Source: Clostridia bacterium (lineage in GTDB: Bacteria > Bacillota > Clostridia > Oscillospirales > CAG-272). From it: DNA of 64,000 nucleotides. The DNA lies in contig JAFVTH010000005.1 of the NCBI GenBank assembly GCA_017503285.1, positions 50,793-114,792 on the forward strand, given 5' to 3'. How positions within the stretch are numbered: the first letter of the stretch is position 1; the number at the start of each line of letters is the position of its first letter. Positions 17,890-26,666 of the stretch are shown here, in pieces. The notes under the pieces were generated by a model. That model ran no database searches. It worked only from the letters and a program-made list of their open reading frames with translations, and was not told the origin of the DNA. The translations under genes were made by a program, and so were the position numbers.

Positions 17890-19209
17890 ATGAATACTCC
17901 TATTTACGATTTTGTAAGCAAATATATAAATGATGATGTAACAAGGCTACATATGCCCGGACACAAGGGCAAGGGACCCTTGGGCTTTGAAAAAATGGAC
18001 ATAACCGAGGTTTTTGGCGCTGATGCATTGTATCAGGCAAGCGGTATAATAAAGGAGAGCGAGGACAATGCAGCTCAGCTTTTTGACAGCTACAAAACCT
18101 TTTATTCCACCGAGGGCTCATCCCATCTTATACGCACTATGCTTTTTCTTGCAAGCAGGGGCAAGGCCGATGGCTATATTTTAGCTGCAAGAAATGCCCA
18201 TAGCGCCTTTGCATCCGCCTGCGCTCTAATTGATTTAGAGGTTAGGTGGATAGAGTGTGAGGACAGCTATTTAAGCTGTAATTTAACGCCGGAAAAACTT
18301 GAAAAAGCCCTGACCTGTGTGGATAAAGCTCCGTTTTGCGTATATGTAACATCTCCCGACTACCTTGGCAATATGCTTGATATAAGAGGGCTTTCACAGG
18401 TGTGCCACAAGCATGGGACCTTGTTGCTTGTGGACAACGCACACGGTGCATATTTAAGATTTTTAGAAAAGAGCAAGCACCCTATTAATCTTGGTGCTGA
18501 TATGTGCTGTGACTCTGCCCACAAAACTCTTTCCGCGCTTACAGGCGGTGCTTATTTGCATATTTCAAAAGGCGCAAGTCAGCTTGCAGCCGGTGCGAAG
18601 GATGCTTTAGCCCTATTTGCCTCAACAAGTCCTTCCTATTTAACCCTCTGCTCTCTTGATAAGCTAAATGCCTATTTAGCCACAGACTACAGAAAAGAGC
18701 TTTCGGATTTTATAAGCCTTGTAAGAAGAGAAAAGAATGAGCTTTGTCGTTTGGGATATACCTTAGTGGGTGACGAGGAGCTAAAAATAACTATACGAGC
18801 AAAGGAATACGGTTATTTAGGCACTAGCCTTGCAGATGTGCTTGCAAGGAACAATATATATTGTGAATTTTGCGACAAGGACTTTTTGGTGCTTATGGTA
18901 ACTCCGCAAAACACTAAGGAGGATTTAGACCTTCTTGTAAATGTTCTTCGCGATATTTCCAAAAAAGAGCCGATTATGGAGTGCTTGCCCAAGGTAAGCC
19001 TTCCTGAAAGAAAAATGTCTATAAGGCAGGCAATCTTCAGTCAAAGCGAGGAAATCAGCATTGATGAAGGCTTGGGCAGAGTGCTTGGTTGCCTTAGCAT
19101 TTCCTGTCCCCCTGCCGTTTCTGTAATTCTTGCAGGCGAGGTGCTTGATAAGTCTACAATAGAAGCATGTAAATATAATGGTATAACCACCGTAATGGTT
19201 GTAAAATAA
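17890..19209 (+). CDS. Orn/Lys/Arg decarboxylase-fold PLP enzyme
   Basis: The 439 residues open with the family signature RLHMPGHKGKGP near residue 19. The PLP lysine is K212 in DSAHKTLSALTGG, with the preceding aspartate in LLLVDNAHGAY near 181. Family members decarboxylate ornithine, lysine or arginine to polyamines, and the exact amino acid cannot be told. It is shorter than the long inducible decarboxylases and matches the short Firmicutes (SpeA/YaaO-like) forms. GGGGG lies just upstream, 17 bases after scfB, so it is probably co-transcribed with the SCIFF genes. Confidence 0.85.
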   Translation: MNTPIYDFVSKYINDDVTRLHMPGHKGKGPLGFEKMDITEVFGADALYQASGIIKESEDNAAQLFDSYKTFYSTEGSSHLIRTMLFLASRGKADGYILAARNAHSAFASACALIDLEVRWIECEDSYLSCNLTPEKLEKALTCVDKAPFCVYVTSPDYLGNMLDIRGLSQVCHKHGTLLLVDNAHGAYLRFLEKSKHPINLGADMCCDSAHKTLSALTGGAYLHISKGASQLAAGAKDALALFASTSPSYLTLCSLDKLNAYLATDYRKELSDFISLVRREKNELCRLGYTLVGDEELKITIRAKEYGYLGTSLADVLARNNIYCEFCDKDFLVLMVTPQNTKEDLDLLVNVLRDISKKEPIMECLPKVSLPERKMSIRQAIFSQSEEISIDEGLGRVLGCLSISCPPAVSVILAGEVLDKSTIEACKYNGITTVMVVK

Positions 19210-19210
19210 G

Positions 19211-19239
19211 AAAAACAGACACCCTGTGTCTGTTTTTTC
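19211..19239 (+). terminator. Rho-independent terminator of the SCIFF/decarboxylase operon
   Basis: ACAGACAC (19215-19222) pairs with GTGTCTGT (19226-19233) and is followed by a T run. Confidence 0.85.
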
Positions 19240-19242
19240 ATT

Positions 19243-19270
19243 AAAAAAGGGAGCTTTTGCTCCCTTTTAT
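19243..19270 (-). terminator. Rho-independent terminator of the convergent aminotransferase gene
   Basis: AAAAGGGAGC (19245-19254) and GCTCCCTTTT (19259-19268) form a perfect stem with a TTTT loop. On the minus strand a T run follows. It may also back up the plus-strand terminator. Confidence 0.8.
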
Positions 19271-20556
19271 TATTTTGCACTAAGTAGCTTTTGAATGCTG
19301 GAAAGCTTAACGCAGAGGCAGAAAAGCTCTGTTGCGATAGTCAAATCAGCAAGTGGTGGATAGGATGGTGCGATTCTTATATTAGAGTCGTGTGGGTCCT
19401 TTCCATATGGGTAGGTTGCGCCTGCGCCTGTCATAACAACGCCTGCCTTTTTGCATCTTGCAACTATATCCTTTGCACAGCCGTCAAGAGAGTCAAAGGA
19501 GATAAAGTAGCCGCCCTTTGGCTTGGTCCATGTTCCGATATCAAGACCGCCAAGCTCCTTTTCCAAAATGTTAAGAACTGTTTCAAACTTTGGACGGAGA
19601 ATATCCGCATGCTTTCTCATATGCTCTATCATACCATGAATGTTGCCGAAGTAACGAACATGGCGAAGCTGGTTAACCTTGTCATGGCCGATGGTTTGCA
19701 TAGCAAGCTGAACCTTAATATCGCGAAGGTTATTAAGAGATGATGCAAGGGCTGCAATACCTGAGCCCGGGAATGAGATTTTTGAGGTTGATGCAAACTT
19801 GTAAACAAGGTCCGGGTTGCCTGCGCGCTTACACTCAGCAAGGATTTCAACAAGGTTATCCTGCTCATCATCGTAAAGATGGTGGATTGTGTATGCGTTG
19901 TCCCAGTAGATTCTAAAGTCCTTTGCCAAGGGCTTAAGCCTTGCAAAGCGACGAACAGTAAGGTCAGAGTAAGAATAGCCCTGTGGGTTTGAATACTTTG
20001 GAACGCACCAAATACCCTTTATAGACTCGTCTTCGGAAACAAGCTTTTCAACAAGGTCCATATCAGGTCCGTCCGGTGTCATTGGCACGTTAATCATTTC
20101 AATGCCGAAGTACTGAGTAATTGCAAAGTGTCTATCGTAGCCGGGAACAGGACAAAGGAATTTAACCTTGTCAAGCTTTGCCCAAGGGGTTGAGCCCATA
20201 ACACCGTGTGTCATTGAACGGGCAATTGTATCGTACATAACATTAAGGCTGGAGTTGCCATATATAATAATATGGTCAGGCGGAACCTCCATCATATCAG
20301 CAAGAAGCTCCTGCGCCTCCTTAATACCATCAAGCACGCCATAGTTACGGCAGTCTGTACCGTCCTCACAGGTAAGGTCATCGGTGCTTGACAAAACGTC
20401 CATCATACCCATTGAAAGGTTAAGCTGCTCAACAGAGGGCTTGCCTCTTGCCATGTTAAGGTTTAGGTCCTTTGCTTGATATTCCTTATATTTAGCCATA
20501 AGCTCCTTGTTAAGTGCCTCAAGCTCTTCTCTTGTCATTTCGCTATATTTTTTCAT
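19270..20556 (-). CDS. Class I/II aminotransferase (Asp_aminotransf family)
   Basis: About 428 residues. The pattern NMARGKPSVEQLNLSMGM near the N-terminus, the cofactor region (VYKFASTSKISFPGSGIAA, with the PLP lysine) and the C-terminal FEETV-like NIRIAPSYPPL fit the aminotransferase branch annotated as aspartate or alanine-glyoxylate type in Clostridia. Substrate is uncertain. I choose the ATG at 20556, because AGGTGG precedes it by six bases; an in-frame GTG nine bases further up lies inside that ribosome binding site. Confidence 0.85.
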   Translation of the reverse strand: MKKYSEMTREELEALNKELMAKYKEYQAKDLNLNMARGKPSVEQLNLSMGMMDVLSSTDDLTCEDGTDCRNYGVLDGIKEAQELLADMMEVPPDHIIIYGNSSLNVMYDTIARSMTHGVMGSTPWAKLDKVKFLCPVPGYDRHFAITQYFGIEMINVPMTPDGPDMDLVEKLVSEDESIKGIWCVPKYSNPQGYSYSDLTVRRFARLKPLAKDFRIYWDNAYTIHHLYDDEQDNLVEILAECKRAGNPDLVYKFASTSKISFPGSGIAALASSLNNLRDIKVQLAMQTIGHDKVNQLRHVRYFGNIHGMIEHMRKHADILRPKFETVLNILEKELGGLDIGTWTKPKGGYFISFDSLDGCAKDIVARCKKAGVVMTGAGATYPYGKDPHDSNIRIAPSYPPLADLTIATELFCLCVKLSSIQKLLSAK

Positions 20557-20589
20557 ATAAGCCACCTAAATTAAAAGATTTATTTACTA

Positions 20590-20618
20590 ATAATAGCACA
20601 TCAATACTGATTTTACAA
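20590..20618 (-). promoter_or_regulatory. Promoter of the aminotransferase gene
   Basis: On the minus strand, TTGTAA (20613-20618), a 17-base spacer and TATTAT (20590-20595). Confidence 0.7.
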
Positions 20619-20628
20619 TACCCTGACA

Positions 20629-23007
20629 TTATTTTTTCCAAAAATTCGTTATTTCCCCAAGCAGGTCCTTAGCCGAGCTGATAAACTTAATATGACTCCA
20701 ATACTCCGGCATAAGCTGACGATATTCGGGAGTGTAAAAGCGATCATCAACCAAAAGGACAACGCCCTTTTCATCCTCGCTCCTTATAACTCTGCCTGCT
20801 GCCTGTAAAACCTTTATCATACCCGGATAGGTGTATGCATAGGCATAGCCTGTTTCGCGGGTTTTGTCAAAGTGCTCCTTAATTATATTAAGCTCACTGC
20901 TGATGGTTGGCAAGCCAACGCCCACAATAATTGCGCCAATCAGCCTCTCGCCCCTTAGGTCAATACCCTCGGAAAAGCTGCCACCCATAACGCAAAAGCC
21001 CACAAGCGTGCCCTCGCCCTTGGAATCAAAGCTATCAAGAAACTCCTTTTTTGCCTTCTCGGACATGCTCCTGTTTTGACAGGTAACATTTATTTTCGGG
21101 TATTTCTTTACAAATATGTCCTTAACATCTGTAAGATAGGAATATGACGGGAAATATACAATATAATTTCCAACCTTACCCTCAATGGTTGCTCTTATAA
21201 TGTTTGCAACTGTAAGGGCGCTCTTTTTTCTGTCCTCGTATCTTGTGCTAACATTGTTAACACCGATAAGGCAAAGCTTTTCCTTTTCAAAGGGGGATTT
21301 TAGTGTAAGTGTGCTTGTTTTTGAGCAACCAAGCACATCGGAAAAATATTCAAGCGGGGTTAGCGTTGCTGAAAACAGTATGGTGGATATACCCTTTTTC
21401 ATACATAAATCCAGCATAAACGACGGGTCAAGGCACAAAAGGCGCAGCTTAACCTGCTCCTGTACTGCCTCAATATACATAGTAAAGCGCTTATCAAAGA
21501 TTTCGCACACGCTAAGGAACTTTTTGGTATCCATATAAAGCTGGTGCAGCTCCTCGTCCTCTAAATCCCTTTTGAAAAGCTTTTTGCACCCACCCACAAA
21601 GGCATAGAAGCTTTCGGTAATATCAAAGGGTAGCTCGTTATTAATATAGAAACCGCAAATCTTGCCGTCAAGCTCCATTTTTTCGTTCATTGCAAGAGCA
21701 TGAAATTCCTCAAATTTACCCAAAATATCTACACAGGGCTCGCCAATTTGCTTATTTCCGCCATATCTTTCGGCGATTTTTATAAAGTCCTCTCGGTTAA
21801 GGGTTGCAGAGTACATTTCCCTTGCGCGGTCGGGCAGGTTGTGGCTTTCGTCTATCAGGAAAATATATTCGGCACCGGTTGGGGCATCAAAATATCTTCT
21901 AAAATAAGCCTGTAAATCAAAAAGATAGTTATAGTCGCAAACAACAAGCTCACACCATTCGGAAAGCTCCAAGGAAACCTCGTACGGGCAAAGGGAATAT
22001 TTTGCGCTGACCTTGTCAATTATATCCTTTGTATAGGTTTTGTACTCCGTCAAAAGCTCATATATTGCGCTGTTGATTTTATCAAAGTATGCCACAGTAG
22101 CGCCACAATTTTTAGGGTCACATTTTCTGTTTTGCCCCGGCTTATAGGTAACACAGCATTTGTCCTTTGAGGAAATGTGTATCGCCCTTAGATTTGGGAT
22201 TTGGTCCCTCATTAAATCTATGGCATTAAGGGCAGCAAGCGCAGTTGTGCCCTTGCCTGTAAAGTAGAAAATTTTATCTCCATAGCCCTCGCCAAGAGAT
22301 TTCAAGGCAGGATAAAGAGATGCCATTGTTTTTCCTGTGCCTGTCGGCGCTTCAACAACCAGCCTTTTATGGGCGCGGATTGAGCGAAATGCCTCAACAA
22401 TAAATTCCCTCTGACCCTCACGGGCGCCGCCTGCAAAGGGGAAACGAAGATGAGAAAGCTGTGGCACGGTTTTTGTGCCCCTTTCCTTGACAAGGCACGC
22501 AAATGGTGCGTACTGCTCTATAACGCTTTCAAAGAAAAGGGTTAGGTCCTCTCTTGTGTATGTGGTGCTATATTCCCTATCCTCGTCTGCGCTTTCGCTA
22601 TAAAAGGTAACCCTTATATCAACACTTGACTGCATATACTTTTCGCAAATAATATAGGCAGAAAGCATTGCACTTTTTGTAGAAATTTCAAGCTCTCCCT
22701 CTTCAAGAGAGTCAAGGCGATAGGGCACGTTATATACGTCCTCTATATAGTAGCCGCCCTCCTTATACCTTACACTTTCGGGAAAGGTATAAACCATAAT
22801 GGTTGTGCCGTTTTTCATAGTTGTAAAGGTATAGGCGTCGGAAATATTCGGCTTTTCGGTGTGGAGCTTATAGGAAACGGTGCCCCCACCGTTTTTGTTG
22901 CCCGGTATAAAATGTGTATCAATATTGCCACCGCGGAAAACGAAGGAGCATAGCTCTCTTGCGCTTATATATACCATATTTGTATTGCTGTCGTACAAGC
23001 TTGCCAC
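20629..23007 (-). CDS. DinG/Rad3-family Fe-S ATP-dependent DNA helicase with degenerate N-terminal nuclease domain
   Basis: The 792-residue protein has Walker A at residues 219-228 (EAPTGTGKT), a DESH Walker B at 386-389 and four Fe-S cysteines in between (C284/C285, C296, C301, C340). The C-terminal RecA domain carries FSEGIDLRGE and QAAGRVIRSEDE. This is the XPD/DinG superfamily 2 layout of 5'-3' helicases. In relatives the first 180 residues are a PD-(D/E)XK nuclease with GRADG and DEIKG motifs. Here the equivalents read FPESV and IEDVYN, so catalytic Asp and Lys appear lost. Start is GTG with AAAGGAG seven bases upstream. Confidence 0.85.
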   Translation of the reverse strand: MASLYDSNTNMVYISARELCSFVFRGGNIDTHFIPGNKNGGGTVSYKLHTEKPNISDAYTFTTMKNGTTIMVYTFPESVRYKEGGYYIEDVYNVPYRLDSLEEGELEISTKSAMLSAYIICEKYMQSSVDIRVTFYSESADEDREYSTTYTREDLTLFFESVIEQYAPFACLVKERGTKTVPQLSHLRFPFAGGAREGQREFIVEAFRSIRAHKRLVVEAPTGTGKTMASLYPALKSLGEGYGDKIFYFTGKGTTALAALNAIDLMRDQIPNLRAIHISSKDKCCVTYKPGQNRKCDPKNCGATVAYFDKINSAIYELLTEYKTYTKDIIDKVSAKYSLCPYEVSLELSEWCELVVCDYNYLFDLQAYFRRYFDAPTGAEYIFLIDESHNLPDRAREMYSATLNREDFIKIAERYGGNKQIGEPCVDILGKFEEFHALAMNEKMELDGKICGFYINNELPFDITESFYAFVGGCKKLFKRDLEDEELHQLYMDTKKFLSVCEIFDKRFTMYIEAVQEQVKLRLLCLDPSFMLDLCMKKGISTILFSATLTPLEYFSDVLGCSKTSTLTLKSPFEKEKLCLIGVNNVSTRYEDRKKSALTVANIIRATIEGKVGNYIVYFPSYSYLTDVKDIFVKKYPKINVTCQNRSMSEKAKKEFLDSFDSKGEGTLVGFCVMGGSFSEGIDLRGERLIGAIIVGVGLPTISSELNIIKEHFDKTRETGYAYAYTYPGMIKVLQAAGRVIRSEDEKGVVLLVDDRFYTPEYRQLMPEYWSHIKFISSAKDLLGEITNFWKK

Positions 23008-23026
23008 GGCTCTTCTCCTTTCCTTG

Positions 23027-23055
23027 TTGACATTTGTCGATTTTTAGTTTATAAT
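23027..23055 (+). promoter_or_regulatory. Promoter of the zinc-ribbon protein gene
   Basis: TTGACA (23027-23032), a 17-base spacer and TATAAT (23050-23055), both perfect hexamers. Confidence 0.85.
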
Positions 23056-23115
23056 TTAGTATAACATATTTAGTATGTAAATTAAAGGATTTATTTCTTA
23101 TTTTGAGGTAAAAAT

Positions 23116-23745
23116 ATGATTCTCAATCAAAAACAAACTACACTTGCATATAGATGTCCCGCCTGCTACGGTGTGCCCACCTCAATCGTTGGCGCATTTT
23201 CCCTAAGCGGCAGTCTTTTTAAGCTAAAATGCAGCTGCGGCGGCAGTCATTTACAGGTAGAAAAGACAAACGACGGCAAGCTGCGTCTTACCGTGCCCTG
23301 CCTTGCCTGCCCTCAGCCCCACTCATACACCATTTCAAACGAGGTTTTTTACGGTAGCGATATCTTTTTGCTCCCTTGCTCCGTTTGTGGCATTGACCTT
23401 TGCTTTATCGGCAAGGAGGACAAGGTTAAGGAGGCTATTGAGATTTCCAACGAGGAGATATTGAAGGCATTAAACGGCGCACCCATTGAAAGCATAAAGG
23501 AAGAGGGAGATGAGTATTTTGACCCTCAAATACTTGATATTGTTACCTATGTTATATCAGACCTTGGCAGTGAGGGCAAGATACATTGCAGATGCCCGGA
23601 GGGTCAAGGCTCATATAAATGCGATATTTACAACGACCACGCAACGGTTAGGTGCGAAAACTGCACAGCAAGCCTTGATGTGGATATAACAAGCACAATG
23701 AAGGCGCACGATTTTCTAAATGCCGATGAGCTTACTCTAAAATAA
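23116..23745 (+). CDS. Cysteine-rich, zinc-ribbon-like protein of unknown function
   Basis: The 209 residues contain several paired cysteines of zinc-ribbon type: CPAC at 15-18, CSCG near 40, CLACPQPH near 61, CSVCG near 80, then a second set near the C-terminus (HCRCPEG and RCENC). The middle part (residues 90-155) is acidic and without cysteines. No catalytic motif or membrane segment is visible. It is a single gene with a perfect promoter and its own terminator, divergent from the helicase gene. I do not recognise the family; several small metal-binding ribbons in tandem are the best structural description. Confidence 0.75.
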   Translation: MILNQKQTTLAYRCPACYGVPTSIVGAFSLSGSLFKLKCSCGGSHLQVEKTNDGKLRLTVPCLACPQPHSYTISNEVFYGSDIFLLPCSVCGIDLCFIGKEDKVKEAIEISNEEILKALNGAPIESIKEEGDEYFDPQILDIVTYVISDLGSEGKIHCRCPEGQGSYKCDIYNDHATVRCENCTASLDVDITSTMKAHDFLNADELTLK

Positions 23746-23746
23746 A

Positions 23747-23776
23747 AAAAGCCCACTTCCTGTGGGCTTTTCTTTT
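23747..23776 (+). terminator. Rho-independent terminator of the zinc-ribbon gene
   Basis: AAAAGCCCAC (23747-23756) pairs with GTGGGCTTTT (23762-23771), followed by more T. Confidence 0.85.
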
Positions 23777-23783
23777 TGTGTAA

Positions 23784-23891
23784 TTAGTTGCAGCAGCAAC
23801 AAAGGATAACAAGAGCAAGGATAACAATCCAAACCATTTCGTTATCGAAAAGATTGCAAAGGCAGTTATTCATAGTATTACCGTTCTCCAT
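23784..23891 (-). CDS. Small hydrophobic cysteine-rich protein (35 aa)
   Basis: Reading the complement from the ATG at 23891 gives 35 residues beginning MENGNTMNNCLCNLFDNEMV, followed by a hydrophobic helix that ends in CCCCN. AAAGGA precedes the start by about 10 bases. A second in-frame ATG at residue 7 is an alternative start. Very short proteins with an N-terminal CLCNLF block, a hydrophobic segment and terminal cysteines recur in Clostridia as far as I recall, with no known role. It lies between two terminators and is probably expressed alone. Confidence 0.65.
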   Translation of the reverse strand: MENGNTMNNCLCNLFDNEMVWIVILALVILCCCCN

Positions 23892-23971
23892 AGAGAAAAT
23901 CCTTTCCTGTCAATTTGAGGGGTTTTTTGCCCTCTGTTATAATACTATGTCGAACCTTGGCTTCGGGTTAC

Positions 23972-23997
23972 AAAAAAGGCTTGCATAAGTGCAAGCC
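23972..23997 (-). terminator. Rho-independent terminator after ispH-S1
   Basis: On the minus strand GGCTTGCA and TGCAAGCC (23978-23985 with 23990-23997) form a perfect stem followed by TTTTTT. It ends the long minus-strand operon. Confidence 0.85.
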
Positions 23998-24006
23998 CTT
24001 TATTAA

Positions 24007-26025
24007 TTATTCAGCATCGCTTGGAGCTTCGTCCTCAGCCGGTGCTTCCTCTGCAGCCTCCTCAGCTACCGGAAGAAGTGCTCTTATAGAAAGAGAAACC
24101 TTTTGCTTTTCGTCGTCAATGCCAACAATCTTTGCGCTAACAACGTCGTCAACCTTGATAACGTCATTTACGTTTTCAATCTTTTGGTCTGCAATTTGGC
24201 TAATGTGGATAAGACCATCAACGCCGGGAACGATTTGTGCAAATGCACCAAAGGATGTTGTGCCAACAACCTTAACCTCGCAAACGTCGTCAACAGCATA
24301 TTTGGACTTAAAGATGTTCCATGGATTTTCGTCATCTGTCTTGTAGCCAAGAGAGATTTTGCCGTTTTCCTTATCAACAGCCTTTACAAATACCTTAATA
24401 ACGTCGCCAACCTTAACTACCTCGGAAGGATGCTTAATTCTCTTCCAAGAAAGCTCTGTAATATGTACAAGACCATCAACTGCGCCAAGGTCAACAAATG
24501 CGCCGTAGCTTGTAATAGACTTAACAGGACCCTCGTAAACTGCGCCAAGGTCAACGCTTGCCCAGAATGCTTCCTTCTCTGCCTTGCGCTTAGCCTGCAA
24601 AACTGCCTTGATAGAAGCAATTGCACTCTTCTTGTCCTCTTTGATTTCAACAATCTTAACCTCTTGAACTGTGTTAACAAGCGCATTCATATCGCCATCC
24701 TTGCTAACGCCTGTCATAGATGCAGGGATAAATACTCTAACACCGTCAATATCGCAAACAAGACCACCCTTTGTTACTGCTGTAATCTTTGCACTAACAA
24801 CCTCGCCGCTTGCCTGGTATTCAACAATCTTGTTCCAGTTCTTAACAACATCAACCTTCTTCTTGGAAAGGATTGCTGTACCCTCGAAGTCGCTCTTGCT
24901 CATAACAGTAGCCTCAACCTCGTCACCAATGTTAAAGAGTGTGTCTAGTGCTACATCGTTAGAATCAGTAATCTGATCTCTTGTGATAACGCCTGTAAGC
25001 TTGTCGCCAAGATCAAGTCTAATTTCGTTCTTGTCGATTGACATTACAATACCCTTAACTGTTGCTCCTACATATATTTTCTGCTTCTTTGCCATTTCTT
25101 CCTCAAGCATTGCAGCAAAGTTTTCTGTTTCCATAATTTCGCTCATTGTAATTTTTACCTCCTGAATTAAGCTGTCCGGCGTGGAAGCACCGGCAGTTAT
25201 TCCAATATTTTTCGCGCCACCGAGCTTTTCAAAGGGAATATCCCCACTTGTCTGTATCAAAAATGATTTCTCGCAATTTTGCTTGCAAACAAGTGCCAGC
25301 TTTTTGGTGTTTGAGCTTTCCTTACCACCAATAATAAGCATGGCATCACAGGCAGAGCTAAGCTCCATTGCCTCTGTTTGTCTTTTTTCGGTAACACTAC
25401 ATATTGTATCAAATATTTTTGCATTTGTACAGTATTTTTTTAGAATTTTTTGACATTTTTCCCATTCTGTCAATTTTTGGGTGGTTTGCGCAACCATAAT
25501 TATAGGTTTGTCCAAGCTTTCACTTGCTTCAAGATGATTTTGCAGTTCCTCGGCGCTTGTAAAAACATACCCCTGTCCCCTTACATAGCTCATAATGGAC
25601 TTAACCTCAGGGTGGTCGGCTTGACCTATAACAATTAAAGGGGAGCCGTCCTCTGTGTTTTCCCAAGCAATTTGGTGGATTTTTTTAACATAGGGACAGG
25701 TTGAGTCTATAATCCTTAGATTTTCGGTTTGATTGGCATACATCTCTAAGGTCCTTTGTATCTCCCTCTCAACGCCGTGTGTCCTTATAACGATAGTTAC
25801 GCTTGTGCCTTCCATAGCAAGGCTTGCCATCTTTTCAATATCGCTGTGGCTAAGCTCCAAAACGCCGTTTTTTGAAAGAAACTCATTATACTGCTCATTG
25901 TGGATAAGCTTGCCAAGAGTGCCAACAATTTGACCCTCTTTTTTTGTTTTTATAAGCTTCTCTACTATGTCGGTTGCACGTCTGACACCAAAGCAAAAGC
26001 CTGCGTTTTTTGCAACTGTAATCAT
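24007..26025 (-). CDS. ispH: IspH (HMBPP reductase) fused to ribosomal protein S1-type domains
   Basis: About 672 residues. The first 280 are IspH, the last enzyme of the MEP isoprenoid pathway: MITVAKNAGFCFGVRRA with the first Fe-S cysteine at 11, IRTHGV, STCPYVKKIH with the second, and GGKESSNT, with the third cysteine in FDTICSVTEKRQ. The remainder holds four S1 RNA-binding repeats, for example SYGAFVDLGAVDGLVHITEL. This fusion is well known in Clostridia. I start at the ATG at 26025, which overlaps the plsC stop (ATGA) and matches the family N-terminus, not the upstream in-frame codon. Confidence 0.95.
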   Translation of the reverse strand: MITVAKNAGFCFGVRRATDIVEKLIKTKKEGQIVGTLGKLIHNEQYNEFLSKNGVLELSHSDIEKMASLAMEGTSVTIVIRTHGVEREIQRTLEMYANQTENLRIIDSTCPYVKKIHQIAWENTEDGSPLIVIGQADHPEVKSIMSYVRGQGYVFTSAEELQNHLEASESLDKPIIMVAQTTQKLTEWEKCQKILKKYCTNAKIFDTICSVTEKRQTEAMELSSACDAMLIIGGKESSNTKKLALVCKQNCEKSFLIQTSGDIPFEKLGGAKNIGITAGASTPDSLIQEVKITMSEIMETENFAAMLEEEMAKKQKIYVGATVKGIVMSIDKNEIRLDLGDKLTGVITRDQITDSNDVALDTLFNIGDEVEATVMSKSDFEGTAILSKKKVDVVKNWNKIVEYQASGEVVSAKITAVTKGGLVCDIDGVRVFIPASMTGVSKDGDMNALVNTVQEVKIVEIKEDKKSAIASIKAVLQAKRKAEKEAFWASVDLGAVYEGPVKSITSYGAFVDLGAVDGLVHITELSWKRIKHPSEVVKVGDVIKVFVKAVDKENGKISLGYKTDDENPWNIFKSKYAVDDVCEVKVVGTTSFGAFAQIVPGVDGLIHISQIADQKIENVNDVIKVDDVVSAKIVGIDDEKQKVSLSIRALLPVAEEAAEEAPAEDEAPSDAE

Positions 26026-26666
26026 CTTAATCGCTTCCTCGCTTTCACAGGCGGAAGCATACCCCGGTCGTGCATATCGCAAACCTTGTTAAATGCAAGC
26101 CTTGTTATTTCTGCATACCTTTCCTTGGCGGGCAGGTCCTCAAAGGCTAACGCCTCCGGCGGAATATACTCGCCAATTACAAGCTCGGTTTTATGGAACA
26201 TTTTAAGCTTGTTCTTTTTCGTTCTTATGCAAACGGGCAAAATGCCAACGCCGCTGCGGACTGCAAGCATACCAAGACCGTCCTTTAGCGGTGTTGTCCT
26301 TGGGTCAACGCCCTTTTGTCTTGTGCCCTGTGGGAAAATGCCCATACAGCTGCCGCTTTTTAATATTTCAATGGACTTTTTAACAGCGCCCACATCTCCG
26401 CTTTTTCGGTCAACGGGAACTGCGCCCATTGCCTTTATAAACTGTGCAAGGAGAGGAACACCAAAAAGCTCCTTTTTTGCCATATAGTTAAACTGGTTTT
26501 CAAGGCAGGAGGAAATAACCACCACGTCGTATGCGCTGGTGTGGTTACAGCAAACTATAAAGTTTACATCCCTAGGCTCGTTTTCCGGGTTTATAACCTT
26601 GACCCTGAAAAGTCGCCTTGCCAAGCCCCCAAACCACTTTTTCATTTTGGTGTAAAACTTGTTCAT
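26022..26666 (-). CDS. plsC: 1-acyl-sn-glycerol-3-phosphate acyltransferase
   Basis: The 214-residue protein contains the HX4D catalytic motif (CNHTSAYDVV near residue 35), the acceptor-binding motif (FPQGTR near residue 105) and the VPVDRKSGD segment of the PlsC family. It makes phosphatidic acid at the inner face of the membrane. Its start overlaps the cmk stop by one base, and its stop overlaps the ispH start. The order cmk-plsC-ispH(S1) is common in Clostridia. Confidence 0.93.
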   Translation of the reverse strand: MNKFYTKMKKWFGGLARRLFRVKVINPENEPRDVNFIVCCNHTSAYDVVVISSCLENQFNYMAKKELFGVPLLAQFIKAMGAVPVDRKSGDVGAVKKSIEILKSGSCMGIFPQGTRQKGVDPRTTPLKDGLGMLAVRSGVGILPVCIRTKKNKLKMFHKTELVIGEYIPPEALAFEDLPAKERYAEITRLAFNKVCDMHDRGMLPPVKARKRLR

